Positions 50,277-60,341 are shown, counted from the first letter of the stretch. The stretch is DNA of 64,000 bases from Streptomyces sp. QL37 (GCF_002941025.1 NZ_PTJS01000001.1:186001-250000); one strand, 5' to 3'. The notes: generated by a model not told the origin, from the letters alone. Program-made: numbers and translations.

Positions 50277-52304
50277 ATGCCCGCCGATGTCCTCCCGCAC
50301 CCCTCACGGGCCGACGCCGCCCGTGCCGGCTCGGTCCCCCGGCGCCGCACGCGCGTCCTCGCGCTGAGCGAGGCCCGCTGGGCGGGAGCCGCTCTGGTGC
50401 TCTTCCTGCTCGCACTCCCCCTGGAGCTCACCGGCGCGCCGGGCTGGACATGGGGCCCGCTGTACGCCCTGGTGTACGCCGCAGGCGGGTGGGAGCCCGC
50501 GCTGTCGGGACTGCGGGAGCTCCGCGAGAAGGTCCTGGACGTGGACCTGCTGATGATCGTGGCCGCGCTCGGAGCCGCATCGATCGGACAGCTGATGGAC
50601 GGGGCACTGCTGATCGTCATCTTCGCCACCTCCGGCGCGCTGGAGGCACTGGCCACCGCGCGCACGCGGGACGCGGTCCGCGGGCTCCTGGATCTGGCTC
50701 CGGCGACGGCCTCCCGCATCACCGCCGGTGGTGGCGAGGAGAGCGTCGCCACGGGGGAGCTGGTGGTCGGCGACGTCATCCGGATCCGGCCCGGGGAGCG
50801 CGTGGGCGCCGACGGCCGGGTCGTCGACGGGGCGAGCGAGGTCGACCAGGCCACCATCACCGGCGAGCCACTGCCCACGGTGAAGGAGCCCGGGGACGAG
50901 GTGTTCGCCGGAACGCTGAACGGCACGGGCACGCTGAAGGTCGCCGTCGGACGGGACGCCTCCGAATCGGTGATCGCCCGGATCGTGGCGATGACCGAGG
51001 AGGCGTCCCGGACGAAGGCCCCCACCCAGCTGTTCATCGAGAAGGTCGAGCAGCGCTACTCACTCGGCATGGTGGCCGCCACCCTGGCCGTCTTCGTCGT
51101 ACCCCTCGCCTTCGGTGACGATGTGACGGGCAGCCTGCTGCGCGCCATGACGTTCATGATCGTGGCCTCTCCCTGCGCCGTGGTCCTGGCGACCATGCCG
51201 CCCCTTCTCTCCGCGATGGCCAACGCGGGGCGCCACGGCGTCCTGGTCAAGTCCGCCGTCGTCATGGAGCGTCTCGGGCAGGCCGACGCGGTGGCCCTGG
51301 ACAAGACCGGCACACTCACGGAGGGCACCCCGCGTGTCACCGGCGTCCATCCACTGCCCGCGGCCGGGCTGACCGCGGACGCTCTGCTGACCCTGGCCGC
51401 CGCCGCCGAGCACCCCAGCGAGCACCCGCTGGCCCGGGCGGTCGTGAACGCAGCCCAGGAGCGCCGGCTGCCCCTGCCCGCCGCCTCGGACTTCACCTCG
51501 GCACCGGGAACCGGAGTCGCGGCCGGCGTCGGCGGCCACCGGATCTCGGTCGGCTCCCCGGCCCGTCTCCTGCGCGGGTGCCCCGCGCCCGAGGCGGCCG
51601 GGGCCGCCGCGTCGGCCGCCGGACTGGAGGCGACGGGATGCACCGCGGTGCTCGTCCTGCGTGACGGTGTGCCGGTCGGGGTGCTCGGGATCGCCGACCG
51701 CATCCGGAGCGACGCCTCAGCGACGGTCGCCGCCCTGGCCCTGCTGACCGACGGCTCCCCGGTGCTGCTGACCGGCGACCATCCGCGCTCCGCCGCACGA
51801 CTGGCCGCCGAGGCCGGCATCACCGACGTCCGGGCGGGGCTCCTGCCCCAGGACAAGGCGGCGGCCGTCCGCGAGCTGGAACGGGCCGGGCGCAAGGTCC
51901 TGGTCGTGGGTGACGGCGTCAACGACGCACCCGCGCTGGCCGCCGCGCACATCGGGATCGCGATGGGGCGCGCGGGCTCCGACCTCGCTCTGGAGACCGC
52001 GGACGCCGTCGTCATTCGTGACGAACTGGCGACCGTGCCCACGGTGGTGGCCCTGTCCCGGGCGACGCGCCGACTGGTCGTGCAGAATCTGGTCGTCGCC
52101 GGTGTCTTCATCTCCGGCCTGGTCGTCTGGGATCTCGTCGGCCATCTGCCCCTCCCGCTGGGCGTCCTGGGGCACGAGGGCTCCACCGTCATCGTGGGCC
52201 TGAACGGTCTTCGGCTGCTGCGTGAATCGGCCTGGCGCCGCGCGGCCGTGCAGGGCGGCACCGCTTCACCGTCGAAGATCCGGTCCGCCGCAGAATTCGA
52301 CTGA
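50277..52304 (+). CDS. P1B-4-type heavy-metal P-type ATPase (Co/Zn/Fe efflux)
   Basis: 675 residues from ATG 50277 (GAGGGG 10 bases upstream); ATG 50259 lacks a site. There is no N-terminal metal-binding domain. The key motifs are SPC (about residue 299) in FMIVASPCAVVLATMP, DKTGTLTEG (about 341), the HP locus EHPSEHPLARA, GDGVNDAPAL, and HEGST (about 634), which corresponds to HEGGT. SPC plus HEGGT defines P1B-4 pumps (CoaT, CtpD, PfeT), which export Co2+, Zn2+ or Fe2+. The Gly-to-Ser change in HEGST is worth noting. Local control is predicted from the ArsR gene. Confidence 0.93.
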   Translation: MPADVLPHPSRADAARAGSVPRRRTRVLALSEARWAGAALVLFLLALPLELTGAPGWTWGPLYALVYAAGGWEPALSGLRELREKVLDVDLLMIVAALGAASIGQLMDGALLIVIFATSGALEALATARTRDAVRGLLDLAPATASRITAGGGEESVATGELVVGDVIRIRPGERVGADGRVVDGASEVDQATITGEPLPTVKEPGDEVFAGTLNGTGTLKVAVGRDASESVIARIVAMTEEASRTKAPTQLFIEKVEQRYSLGMVAATLAVFVVPLAFGDDVTGSLLRAMTFMIVASPCAVVLATMPPLLSAMANAGRHGVLVKSAVVMERLGQADAVALDKTGTLTEGTPRVTGVHPLPAAGLTADALLTLAAAAEHPSEHPLARAVVNAAQERRLPLPAASDFTSAPGTGVAAGVGGHRISVGSPARLLRGCPAPEAAGAAASAAGLEATGCTAVLVLRDGVPVGVLGIADRIRSDASATVAALALLTDGSPVLLTGDHPRSAARLAAEAGITDVRAGLLPQDKAAAVRELERAGRKVLVVGDGVNDAPALAAAHIGIAMGRAGSDLALETADAVVIRDELATVPTVVALSRATRRLVVQNLVVAGVFISGLVVWDLVGHLPLPLGVLGHEGSTVIVGLNGLRLLRESAWRRAAVQGGTASPSKIRSAAEFD

Positions 52305-52448
52305 CACCCCGCAGGCGACGCGGTGCCGCGTCGGCGTCCACCTGCCCGGCCGCACCGCCCGACCCGCCGTCAGCCGGGCACCCTGCCGGACCTTATGTCC
52401 CGTTTGCCGTTAAAGTTCCCTCGTATCTGCATCACATGAGGGGACAGG

Positions 52449-53903
52449 ATGACCAGCTCCCGAACCGGGACCGACGTCCCCGAAGAGCCCGCTACCGCAG
52501 TGAAGATGACGGTGCTCACGCTCACCACCATGGTGGTGGGCTCGATGGTGGGCGCCGGAGTGTTCTCCCTCCCGTCGCGCTTCGCGCAGGAGACGGGCGT
52601 CGCCGGGGCGCTGATCGCCTGGGCCATCGCCGGCACGGGCATGCTGATGCTCGCATTCGTCTTCCAGACGCTGGCCGTCCGCCGGCCCGATCTCGACGCC
52701 GGTGTCTACGCCTACGCCAAGGCGGGATTCGGCGAGTACCTCGGCTTCTTCTCCGCCTTCGGCTACTGGGCCAGCGCCTGCGTCGGCAACGTGACGTACT
52801 GGGTGCTGATCACGTCGACGATCGGAGCCGTCTGGCCGGCCCTGGGCGATGGCGACACCGTACTGGCCGTCGTCGTGTCCACGGCCGGACTGTGGGCCTT
52901 CTACCTGCTCATCCGCCGGGGCGTGAAGGAGGCCGCTGCCATCAACAGGGTGGTGACCGTGGCCAAGGTGGTCCCGATCATCGTCTTCGTCATTCTCGCC
53001 CTGTTCTTCTTCGACGCTAAGGTCTTCGCGGAGAACTTCGGCGGGGCGGACTACGCGGGCTCCCTTTTCAACCAGGTGCGCGGCACCATGCTGGCCACGG
53101 TGTTCGTCTTCCTGGGAGTGGAGGGCGCCAGTGTCTACTCGCGCCACGCGAAGCGCCGGGAGGACATCGGGAGAGCCACCGTCCTGGGGTTCCTCAGCGT
53201 CTTCGCCGTCTTCGCGTCCGTCACCATCGTGTCGTACGGCATCATGCCGATGGCCGACATCGCCGAGCTCCGCCAGCCGTCCATGGCGGCGGTCCTGGAG
53301 GAGGCGGTCGGGACCTGGGGGCAGGTCTTCGTGAGCGTGGGTCTGATCGTGTCCGTGCTGGGCGCCTATCTCGCCTGGACCCTGATGGCCGCCGAAGTCC
53401 TCTTCGTCGCCGCCAAGGACGACGACATGCCGCGCTTCCTGCGCCGCTCCAACTCCGCCGACGTGCCGGTGCCCGCGCTGCTGATGACGACCCTGCTGTC
53501 CCAGGTCGTCCTGATCATCACCCTCTTCTCGGACGACGCGTTCAACTTCGCCCTCGATCTGACCAGCGCCCTCTCCCTGATCCCGTTCCTCCTCGCCGCG
53601 GCGTTCGCCGTCAAGATCATGGTGCGCCCGGACGACCTGACCAGGGGCCGGAGCCAGAGCCGCTACCTGGTCGTGAGCATCGTGGCGACGGTCTACACCG
53701 CCTTCCTCCTGTTCGCGGCCGGGCTGAAATTCGTCCTGGTCTCCTTCATCGTCTACGCCCCCGCCACGATCCTGTTCGCGATGGCCCGCAGGGAACAGGG
53801 CCGCCGGGTCTTCTCCCCCGCCGAGCTCGTCATCTGCGCGGTGTCGGTCGCCGGAGCCGTGGTCGGCGTGGCCGCACTGGCCTCCGGCTGGATCAGCCTC
53901 TGA
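52449..53903 (+). CDS. arcD: Arginine/ornithine-type APC antiporter (ArcD)
   Basis: 484 residues, about 12-13 membrane helices. The APC start [20 protein letters not shown] and [20 protein letters not shown], with [20 protein letters not shown], match basic-amino-acid antiporters. Together with the arginine deiminase 68 bases downstream it should exchange arginine for ornithine or citrulline. The gene is preceded by CGTTTGCCGTTAA (52401-52413). Confidence 0.9.
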   Translation: MTSSRTGTDVPEEPATAVKMTVLTLTTMVVGSMVGAGVFSLPSRFAQETGVAGALIAWAIAGTGMLMLAFVFQTLAVRRPDLDAGVYAYAKAGFGEYLGFFSAFGYWASACVGNVTYWVLITSTIGAVWPALGDGDTVLAVVVSTAGLWAFYLLIRRGVKEAAAINRVVTVAKVVPIIVFVILALFFFDAKVFAENFGGADYAGSLFNQVRGTMLATVFVFLGVEGASVYSRHAKRREDIGRATVLGFLSVFAVFASVTIVSYGIMPMADIAELRQPSMAAVLEEAVGTWGQVFVSVGLIVSVLGAYLAWTLMAAEVLFVAAKDDDMPRFLRRSNSADVPVPALLMTTLLSQVVLIITLFSDDAFNFALDLTSALSLIPFLLAAAFAVKIMVRPDDLTRGRSQSRYLVVSIVATVYTAFLLFAAGLKFVLVSFIVYAPATILFAMARREQGRRVFSPAELVICAVSVAGAVVGVAALASGWISL

Positions 53904-53971
53904 AGGACCTCCCCCTCCCCCGGCCCCTCCGCGAGCGGGCGGCGGTGGCCCCCGACCGAAAGGCAGCCCCC

Positions 53972-55237
53972 ATGACGAACCCATCCGCCGTGGAACCCGG
54001 CCTCGCGCACGGCGTCCACTCCGAGGTCGGCAGGCTGCGCAAGGTGCTGGTCTGCGCGCCCGGCCTCGCGCACCGCCGGCTCACGCCGAGCAACGCCGAC
54101 GACCTGCTCTTCGACGACGTGATGTGGGTGGACAACGCCCAGCGTGACCACGCCGACTTCGTCGGCAAGCTCCAGCAGGCCGGCGTCGAGGTGGTCGAGC
54201 TGCACGACCTGCTGGCCGCGACGGTCACGGATCCCGCGGCCAAGGCGTGGCTGCTCGACCGCAAGATCACCCCCAACCAGGTCGGCCCCGGGCTCGTCGA
54301 CCCGACCCGCGCCTTCCTGGAGTCCCTGGAACCGCGCGAGCTGGCGGAGTACCTGATCGGCGGCATGGCCACCGCGGACCTGCCCGACGCGTACAGGTCC
54401 GGCTATCTCGCACTCGCCCGCGAGTCGGCCGGGGCGCGCGAGTACCTCATGCCACCGCTGCCCAACACGCTCTACACCCGCGACACCACCTGCTGGCTGT
54501 ACGGAGGGGTGACGCTCAACCCCCTGTACTGGCCGGCGCGTCACGACGAGACGCTGCTGATGAAGGCGGTATACCGCTTCCATCCGGACTTCTCCGGCGA
54601 CACGGTCTGGTGGGGCGATCCCGAGGCCGACTGGGGCCGGGCCACTTTCGAGGGTGGCGACATCATGCCGGTCGGCAACGGCGTCGTCCTCATGGGAATG
54701 AGCGAACGCACCTCACGGCAGGCCATCACCCAGGTCGCCGCGTCCCTGTTCGCCCAAGGGGCCGCCGAACACGTCGTGGTGGCCGCCATGCCGAAGCTGA
54801 GGGCGGCCATGCACCTGGACACCGTCTTCACCTTCGCCGACCGCGACATCGTCACGGTCTATCCGAAGATCATGGACGCGGTCCACACCTTCTCCCTCCG
54901 ACCGGGCGACCGTTCACCCGGCGTCGAGGTCATCGACGAGGGATCGCGCCCGTTCACCGACGTCGTCGCCCGGAGCCTGGGCCTGCCCGCGCTGCGGGTG
55001 ATCGGGACGGGCGGCGACGTGTACGCCTCCGAGCGACAGCAGTGGGACAGCGGCAACAACGCCGTCGCCCTCGAACCAGGAGTCGTCTTCACCTACGACC
55101 GCAACACCCAGACCAACGATCTGCTGCGCGCGGCGGGAGTCGAGGTCATCACCATCGTCGGTGGGGAGCTGGGCCGCGGGCGGGGCGGCGGGCACTGCAT
55201 GACCTGTCCGCTCATCCGCGAGCCGGTGGACTTCTGA
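53972..55237 (+). CDS. arcA: Arginine deiminase
   Basis: 421 residues from ATG 53972 (GAAAGG upstream). The guanidino-group-modifying fold is complete: [60 protein letters not shown] (Asp and Glu ligands), [13 protein letters not shown] with the catalytic His, and [15 protein letters not shown] with the nucleophilic Cys about residue 408. It converts arginine to citrulline and ammonia. No ornithine carbamoyltransferase or carbamate kinase adjoins, so ATP formation by the classic pathway would need genes elsewhere. Confidence 0.94.
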   Translation: MTNPSAVEPGLAHGVHSEVGRLRKVLVCAPGLAHRRLTPSNADDLLFDDVMWVDNAQRDHADFVGKLQQAGVEVVELHDLLAATVTDPAAKAWLLDRKITPNQVGPGLVDPTRAFLESLEPRELAEYLIGGMATADLPDAYRSGYLALARESAGAREYLMPPLPNTLYTRDTTCWLYGGVTLNPLYWPARHDETLLMKAVYRFHPDFSGDTVWWGDPEADWGRATFEGGDIMPVGNGVVLMGMSERTSRQAITQVAASLFAQGAAEHVVVAAMPKLRAAMHLDTVFTFADRDIVTVYPKIMDAVHTFSLRPGDRSPGVEVIDEGSRPFTDVVARSLGLPALRVIGTGGDVYASERQQWDSGNNAVALEPGVVFTYDRNTQTNDLLRAAGVEVITIVGGELGRGRGGGHCMTCPLIREPVDF

Positions 55238-55348
55238 GCGCCGGGCGGCCGACCACTCCGTCACCGCCTGGTGTGCGCTGCCCGGCCCCGCGATCCTTAC
55301 TGTGGAGTAACCTTCGGGTGCCGCCGCCGGTCCAGCCCAGGAGCCCTC

Positions 55349-55729
55349 ATGGCACGCGTCCCCCGCACCCCTTCGCCCCTGCTGCTCGCCGGCCTCCTGG
55401 CCGCGGCCGGGGTCGCGCACTTCGCCGTTCCCGAGCCGTTCGAATCGATCGTGCCACGAGCACTCCCCGGCAGTCCCAGGGCCTGGACCCGGGCGAGCGG
55501 GGCCGTGGAGCTGGCGCTCGCGGCGGGACTGGCCGTGCCTCGCACACGGCATTTCAGCGCCCGCGCCTCCGCGCTGTTCTTCGTCGCCGTCTTCCCCGCC
55601 AACGTCAAGATGGCGTACGACTGGCGCGACCGCCCGGCCACGGCTCGGGCGCTCGCCTACGGCTGGCTCCCGCTCCAGGTCCCTCTCCACCTGTGGGCCC
55701 GCGCCCTGAGCCGTCCCACGACCGGCTGA
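55349..55729 (+). CDS. DoxX-like small membrane protein
   Basis: 126 residues from ATG 55349 (AGGAG upstream). It has four hydrophobic segments (LLLAGLLAAAGVAHFAVPEP, ASGAVELALAAGLAVPRTRH, SALFFVAVFPANVKMAYDWR, LPLQVPLHLWARAL) with the DoxX-type GxxHF...P and NVKMA motifs. A TTACTGTGGAGTAA palindrome (55297-55310) lies about 40 bases upstream. Function unknown. Confidence 0.82.
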   Translation: MARVPRTPSPLLLAGLLAAAGVAHFAVPEPFESIVPRALPGSPRAWTRASGAVELALAAGLAVPRTRHFSARASALFFVAVFPANVKMAYDWRDRPATARALAYGWLPLQVPLHLWARALSRPTTG

Positions 55730-56028
55730 CAGCGGGCGGCCGTCCGCTCGGCATCAGCACTTCGGGCTCGTACCAGCGCGGTGTGTCGATGCTCGGACCG
55801 GTCGGCTCGGGCACGGTCCGGATGCCGGCCGTGCCCGTACCGCGGGGTCCGGTCATGTCCCGGCGCCCTACGAACCGGAGTCCGCTCCAGCGCAAGTCAG
55901 CAACCGGTGGATCGCGGGCACGGCAGCGGGCGTCGGCCTGTCGACCAGCCGCCGTACCGGACGGCCAGGTTCACGCCGCCGCGCAGCTCCTGCCGCCCGG
56001 GCAGCTCGGCCTTCCTCCCCTCCGGGGC
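55730..56028. other. Intergenic stretch without a supported gene
   Basis: About 300 bases. A minus-strand frame ending at 55605 begins MTGPRGTGTAGIRTVPEPTG near 55857 but runs antisense to the DoxX gene and has no recognisable family, so I do not call it. Confidence 0.5.
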
Positions 56029-56919
56029 TCAGCAGGTCCGGTAGACGTGCCCCTTCTCGCCCGCGGGGAGCACATCGAGGTCCCGCAGGACGAGGGAGAC
56101 CCTGTCGCCCCAAGCCGAGCAGCTCTCGTCGAAGCTCACGTCGCCCTCGCCCTCGTACTCGATCGCGAAGACGCGGTCGTCGTACGCGTCGGCGTAGGCG
56201 CCGCATTCGTCGTACTGGGCGCATTCCTCCGTCACGGCGAAGTCGAAGCCGATCGTCGCGTGCCGGTCGAGCAGGTCGGTGGTGTTCTTCTGCCCGATCG
56301 CGAGGCCGGCGCCGTGGGCCCGCGCCGCCAGCGCTTCCGCGAAGGCGGCGTTGTGATCCACCGTCAGCTTGCCCTTGGAGCGTTCGAAGGAGTCGAGGTT
56401 GTCCGGCTCCACCGCCTGGAAGCCGCTGTCCGCACAGCCGTCGATCCACTCGCCGACGATCTCCGCGAGCTGGGACCGCCTGGCCTCCGTCGAGGTGTCC
56501 AGAAGCACCTCGTCCCAGCCCTCGTCGATGATCGGCTCTCCGTCGTCGTCACGCAGCAGCAGGTCGGGATGGGTGTCCTGCCACCACTCCAGTGCGCCTG
56601 GCTGCGTCTGGAAGGCGTTGACGTAACAGACGTTGTACAGGCCGGGGGCCGGCTCGTCCTCACGGTCGCGCGATACCGCCCGCACCCCGTCGGGCGGCGT
56701 GTAGCCCCCGCCGATCTGGTAGTCGAACTCCATGCCGGCGGTCGGCATGACCACGTCGGCCGCCTTCGTCGGCTGCTCGGAGCCGGCATCGGCCGGTGAA
56801 CCGCTCGCGGCGGAGCAGGCCAACAGCACACATGCTCCGAGGGCGGTGGCGAGGCCCGCCGCCAGGCCGGAGGCCACACGCTTGCGACGGAAGAGCGGGG
56901 AGTGGGGACGGCCGGCCAC
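56029..56919 (-). CDS. GH114 endo-alpha-1,4-polygalactosaminidase-like lipoprotein
   Basis: 296 residues. The N-terminus has a basic stretch and hydrophobic core ending in lipobox VLLAC (Cys35), so it should be a surface lipoprotein. The TIM-barrel resembles GH114: MEFDYQIGGGYTPPDGVRAV, YNVCYVNAFQTQPGALEWWQ, DEGWDEVLLDTSTEARRSQL, FQAVEPDNLDSFERSKGKLT and FDFAVTEECAQYDECGAYAD (Asp/Glu candidates). Relatives cut galactosaminogalactan-type polymers of fungi. Confidence 0.87.
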   Translation of the reverse strand: MAGRPHSPLFRRKRVASGLAAGLATALGACVLLACSAASGSPADAGSEQPTKAADVVMPTAGMEFDYQIGGGYTPPDGVRAVSRDREDEPAPGLYNVCYVNAFQTQPGALEWWQDTHPDLLLRDDDGEPIIDEGWDEVLLDTSTEARRSQLAEIVGEWIDGCADSGFQAVEPDNLDSFERSKGKLTVDHNAAFAEALAARAHGAGLAIGQKNTTDLLDRHATIGFDFAVTEECAQYDECGAYADAYDDRVFAIEYEGEGDVSFDESCSAWGDRVSLVLRDLDVLPAGEKGHVYRTC

Positions 56920-57021
56920 ACGTGTCTCCAGGTGTCAGGGATCCGGAAGAGGATCCGTCCATCCTCTGTCACCGCTCCCTCCGGCCGCGCACCGGGCAGC
57001 CGTGACCGTGGCGGCCGTTCC

Positions 57022-57429
57022 TCAGGAATGCGCGGAACGCTCGTCCGCCAGCTGCTGGGCCCGGTCGATCTCGGCCATGTGCTCCTCGGCCCACCGGCGG
57101 ACAGCGGCCAGCGGGACCTCAAGCGACAGTCCGAGGTCGGTGAGGCCGTAGTACACGCGCGGCGGGACGCTGGACTCCACCCGCCGGCTGACGAGGCCGT
57201 CACGGCACAGGGCCTGCAGCGTGACGGAGAGCATCTTCTGCGAGACGCCGGCCATGCGCCGCTGGAGCTCGGCGAAGCGCACCTCGTCCGGGGAGGCTTC
57301 CGCGAGCACCTTGACGGCCATCGAGGTCCACTTGCCGCCGATCCGGTCGAGAAGCCGACGGGTCGGACACAGCGGGTCGAACAGGTCGCCGCGGGCGTCT
57401 TCGCGCGGACGTGCGGTCCGAGGGGTCAC
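57022..57429 (-). CDS. HxlR-family transcriptional regulator
   Basis: 135 residues. The HxlR winged helix is LCPTRRLLDRIGGKWTSMAV, RFAELQRRMAGVSQKMLSVT and LCRDGLVSRRVESSVPPRVY, with the conserved Cys near residue 21 in CPT, which in relatives senses electrophiles. It is divergent from the epoxide-hydrolase-like gene, about 100 bases away, and probably controls it. Confidence 0.9.
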   Translation of the reverse strand: MTPRTARPREDARGDLFDPLCPTRRLLDRIGGKWTSMAVKVLAEASPDEVRFAELQRRMAGVSQKMLSVTLQALCRDGLVSRRVESSVPPRVYYGLTDLGLSLEVPLAAVRRWAEEHMAEIDRAQQLADERSAHS

Positions 57430-57529
57430 CTGGAGCTCACCACCTGGGATGAAAGTGCGGTCTTGGCCGCTCCAGCGTAGTTACCTATCGTTCTGTTGTC
57501 ACCATTGGTAACCGAGGGAAAGAGCCATC

Positions 57530-58399
57530 GTGCCCGTCGCGCCGAACCCCGCCCGTCCCGGCCCTGTGCCGGGGACCGAACTGCGTCGTGTCTCCGTCAA
57601 CGGTGTGGAACTCAATGTGGCCACCGCCGGCACGGGGCCCGCCGTCCTGCTGCTCCACGGGTTCCCCCATACATGGCGGCTGTGGACCCACGTGATGGGC
57701 GGCCTGGCCGGGCAGCACCGGGTGATCGCCCCCGACCTCCGGGGCCTCGGCGCGAGCACGCACGCCGAGGACGGTTACGACGCCGAGACGCTCGCCGGCG
57801 ACTTCCTGGCGCTCCTGGACGCGTGCGGCGAGAGGTCCGCGGCGGTGATCGGTATCGACGCCGGCACCCCGCCCGCCTTCCTGATGGCCATGCGCAGCCC
57901 CGAGCGGGTCAGGCGGCTGGTGCTCATGGAGTCACTGCTGGGCCCGCTCCCGGGTGCGGAGGGTTTCCTGGCGGGAGGGGCGCCGTGGTGGTTCGGCTTC
58001 CACTCGGCGCCGGGCCTCGCGGAGACCGTGCTGCCGGGCAACGAAGCGGCCTACATCGACTGGTTCCTCCACCAGGGCACCCTGGGGGAAGGGGTCGAGC
58101 CGGAGATCCGGGACGCCTTCGTCAGTGCGTACACCGGCCCCGAGGCCCTGCGGTGCGCGTTCGCCCACTACCGCGCCATGCCCACGAGCGGCGGGCAGAT
58201 CCGGAAGGCCGTGGAGGCCGGGCGGCTGTCGGTGCCCACGATGACCGTCGGCGCCCGGCCGGTGGGGCGTTCGCTGGAACAGCAGTTGCGGCCGGTCTCC
58301 GACGACCTCACCGGCCACCTCATCGAGGACTGCGGTCACATGATTCCGCTGCACCGGCCCGAGGCGCTCCTCCACCTGATACGCCCCTTCCTCGCCTGA
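57530..58399 (+). CDS. Alpha/beta hydrolase (epoxide hydrolase/dehalogenase-like)
   Basis: 289 residues from GTG 57530 (GAGGGAAAG upstream). The fold shows VLLLHGFPHTWRLWTHVMGG (oxyanion HGFP), VIAPDLRGLGAST, the nucleophile elbow GIDAGTPPAF with Asp in place of Ser, and DCGHMIPLHRPEALLHLIRP with the His. An Asp nucleophile is the rule in epoxide hydrolases and haloalkane dehalogenases. The HxlR regulator is divergent. Confidence 0.88.
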   Translation: MPVAPNPARPGPVPGTELRRVSVNGVELNVATAGTGPAVLLLHGFPHTWRLWTHVMGGLAGQHRVIAPDLRGLGASTHAEDGYDAETLAGDFLALLDACGERSAAVIGIDAGTPPAFLMAMRSPERVRRLVLMESLLGPLPGAEGFLAGGAPWWFGFHSAPGLAETVLPGNEAAYIDWFLHQGTLGEGVEPEIRDAFVSAYTGPEALRCAFAHYRAMPTSGGQIRKAVEAGRLSVPTMTVGARPVGRSLEQQLRPVSDDLTGHLIEDCGHMIPLHRPEALLHLIRPFLA

Positions 58400-58418
58400 G
58401 ACCGCCGGGCCGGGTCGC

Positions 58419-59393
58419 TCACACCCGGAGCCGCAGGGGGCCGTCCCCGCCGGGGAGCGCCGTGAAGGGCGCGGTGGGCGGTGCGGCCAGGAGGTCGTCG
58501 CCCTCGTCCGTGGCGCGGGAGAGCAGGACGCCCGGGATGTTGTCCTGGGTCGCCACCAGGACGGCCGCGGAGATGGCGCGGGCGAGTTCCACCGCGGCCG
58601 GGCGGGAGAGGGGGGTGATGGTCAGGCCGGCCGCGTCGAGCGGGATCAGCGAGTCGACCGTGTGCCAGATGCCCGCGTCGATCTCGCCGAGCAGCACCGC
58701 CCGTGGCACGGACGTGAAATCGGTCGGCACGTAGCGGCCCGCGTCCTCGGGGAACTCCGCGTGCGTGAGCCGCTGGTGATCGTCCGAATCCAGGTCGATA
58801 CCGATCCGGGGAGCCCCTCCGTCCGCGCCGTGCCCCGGCCCGGCCGTACGTGTCACCACGACGAGGCTTCCCGGCGCGTAGTACGTACCGCTCCCGAGGG
58901 TGACGGTGCGATGTCCGGCCGGGCCGCCGGCGAGCAGGTCTCCGGCGGCTCCGGCGGACATCAGGGCGATGTCCGCCCGGTGGGCCTCGATCGCCTGCAG
59001 CCGGGCCTCGGCACCACGCAGGTGACCGGCCGTGGTGTACGCCCCCACCGGCGCGAAGCGATCCGCCACCGCCGTGGCGACGCGCATCGACTCCGGCGGG
59101 GCGTTCGGCGGGAGCAGCAGGTGTACGGGGCTGAGGCGGGCCGCCGACCACAGCAGGGCCGCGTCCAGTTCGGTGATGTAGGTCCCTTGGTGCCCTCGGG
59201 CCACCAGGGACATCGCACCCTCGTTACGGAGGTCCTTCAGCGCCTTCTGGACCGTACCCGAGCCGACCCCCAGGGACTCCTGGTAGTGGACGGTGGTCGG
59301 CAGGCGTCCACCGACCCCCGCACGGAGCACGTCCCGGGCGATGACCTCCCTGGGGGTGGTACCGGCTCGGGCGGGGGAACTCAAGGCTGCCAT
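58419..59393 (-). CDS. YhfZ-type GntR-like transcriptional regulator
   Basis: 324 residues from ATG 59393. The winged helix is ARDVLRAGVGGRLPTTVHYQ and LGVGSGTVQKALKDLRNEGA. The C-terminal part (SPVHLLLPPNAPPESMRVAT, GTYYAPGSLVVVTR) folds like a solute-binding protein, as in YhfZ. It would bind a small ligand and control the divergent catabolic genes. It ends near the start of the epoxide-hydrolase-like gene's 3' end (convergent). Confidence 0.82.
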   Translation of the reverse strand: MAALSSPARAGTTPREVIARDVLRAGVGGRLPTTVHYQESLGVGSGTVQKALKDLRNEGAMSLVARGHQGTYITELDAALLWSAARLSPVHLLLPPNAPPESMRVATAVADRFAPVGAYTTAGHLRGAEARLQAIEAHRADIALMSAGAAGDLLAGGPAGHRTVTLGSGTYYAPGSLVVVTRTAGPGHGADGGAPRIGIDLDSDDHQRLTHAEFPEDAGRYVPTDFTSVPRAVLLGEIDAGIWHTVDSLIPLDAAGLTITPLSRPAAVELARAISAAVLVATQDNIPGVLLSRATDEGDDLLAAPPTAPFTALPGGDGPLRLRV

Positions 59394-59478
59394 GGTCACG
59401 CGATGCTTTCGGACTCCGTTGCGGACATGCGGACATGCTGTGGTGCGGCCGGACGGCCTCTGCGCGGCTGACGCGTGC

Positions 59479-60327
59479 TCAGGCCAGGAGCGCCTTGGCA
59501 CGGTCGACCGGGTCACCATCATGGACGACCGCGTGCAGGGCCGACAACACGCGCTCCGGCTGCTCGGCCCGGAAGACCCTGCGGCCGAACATGACGCCGC
59601 CCCCGCCCGCGGTGACGGCGTCGTGCGCCAGCTTGAGCGTGTCGAGCGGGTCGTCGCCCCCCTTGCCGCCCGCGAGAAGGATCGGCACGTAGCAGCTCTC
59701 GGTGACCTCGGCGAAGGCCTCCGGCGAGCCGGGCCACAGCGCCTTGACGAGGTCGGCACCGATGTCGGCGGAGATCCGGCAGTACATGCTCATGACCTTG
59801 GCGCTGAGCGCGTCCGGGTCGACACCCTCCAGCGCGGAGCGCGGCTCGATGATCAGGCCGAGGCCGAGGCGCTCGCAGTCACGGGCGATGCGGGCGTTGC
59901 GCTCCACCTCGGCGCGCTCGAGCCGGGTGTCGCGCTGCCCCAGGTAGAGGTACGTCATGACGGCGTCGACGCCGGCGGCGGCAACCGCCTCCAGGTCCGC
60001 GAGCTGGGCGAGTACGCCCTCCCCGCGTCCGTCGGCGCCGGGCGTGTAGATGCCGCGGGCGTGGTTCTTCCAGTCCAGATGGAGGATCAGCCCCGGCTTG
60101 TCGCGCCCGGTGAACGTGTCCTCCAGGAGCGGGACCATCCCGGGCGTCACCATGACGCCGTCGGCCGTCGTCAGCTTGCTGAAGACGGAGCGGATCTCCG
60201 CCGTGCTGCGCAGTCCGGCCGGCGGGCCGCTCGTCACCCCGTGCGAGGCGGCGACCACGACGGCCCGTCCGCTCGCGGGCCTGACCAGCCGCCCGAGGCG
60301 GATCTTCTTACCGGTTCGCGCGTCCAT
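59479..60327 (-). CDS. DhnA/LsrF-type class I aldolase
   Basis: 282 residues from ATG 60327 (TGGAG 6 bases upstream). The DhnA-type TIM barrel shows SGRAVVVAASHGVTSGPPAG, GVDAVMTYLYLGQRDTRLER, RLGLGLIIEPRSALEGVDPD, IGADLVKALWPG (candidate Schiff-base Lys) and LLAGGKGGDDPLDTLKLAHD. Family members cleave or form sugar-phosphate-like substrates (class I FBP aldolase, LsrF). It reads on the same strand as the YhfZ-type gene and is divergent from the flavoenzyme operon. Confidence 0.87.
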   Translation of the reverse strand: MDARTGKKIRLGRLVRPASGRAVVVAASHGVTSGPPAGLRSTAEIRSVFSKLTTADGVMVTPGMVPLLEDTFTGRDKPGLILHLDWKNHARGIYTPGADGRGEGVLAQLADLEAVAAAGVDAVMTYLYLGQRDTRLERAEVERNARIARDCERLGLGLIIEPRSALEGVDPDALSAKVMSMYCRISADIGADLVKALWPGSPEAFAEVTESCYVPILLAGGKGGDDPLDTLKLAHDAVTAGGGGVMFGRRVFRAEQPERVLSALHAVVHDGDPVDRAKALLA

Positions 60328-60341
60328 GAAATCGCTCCAAT

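Noticed and set aside
55605..55895. Minus-strand small gene between the DoxX and GH114 genes
   Set aside because: It is antisense to the DoxX coding region for much of its length, with no recognisable domain.
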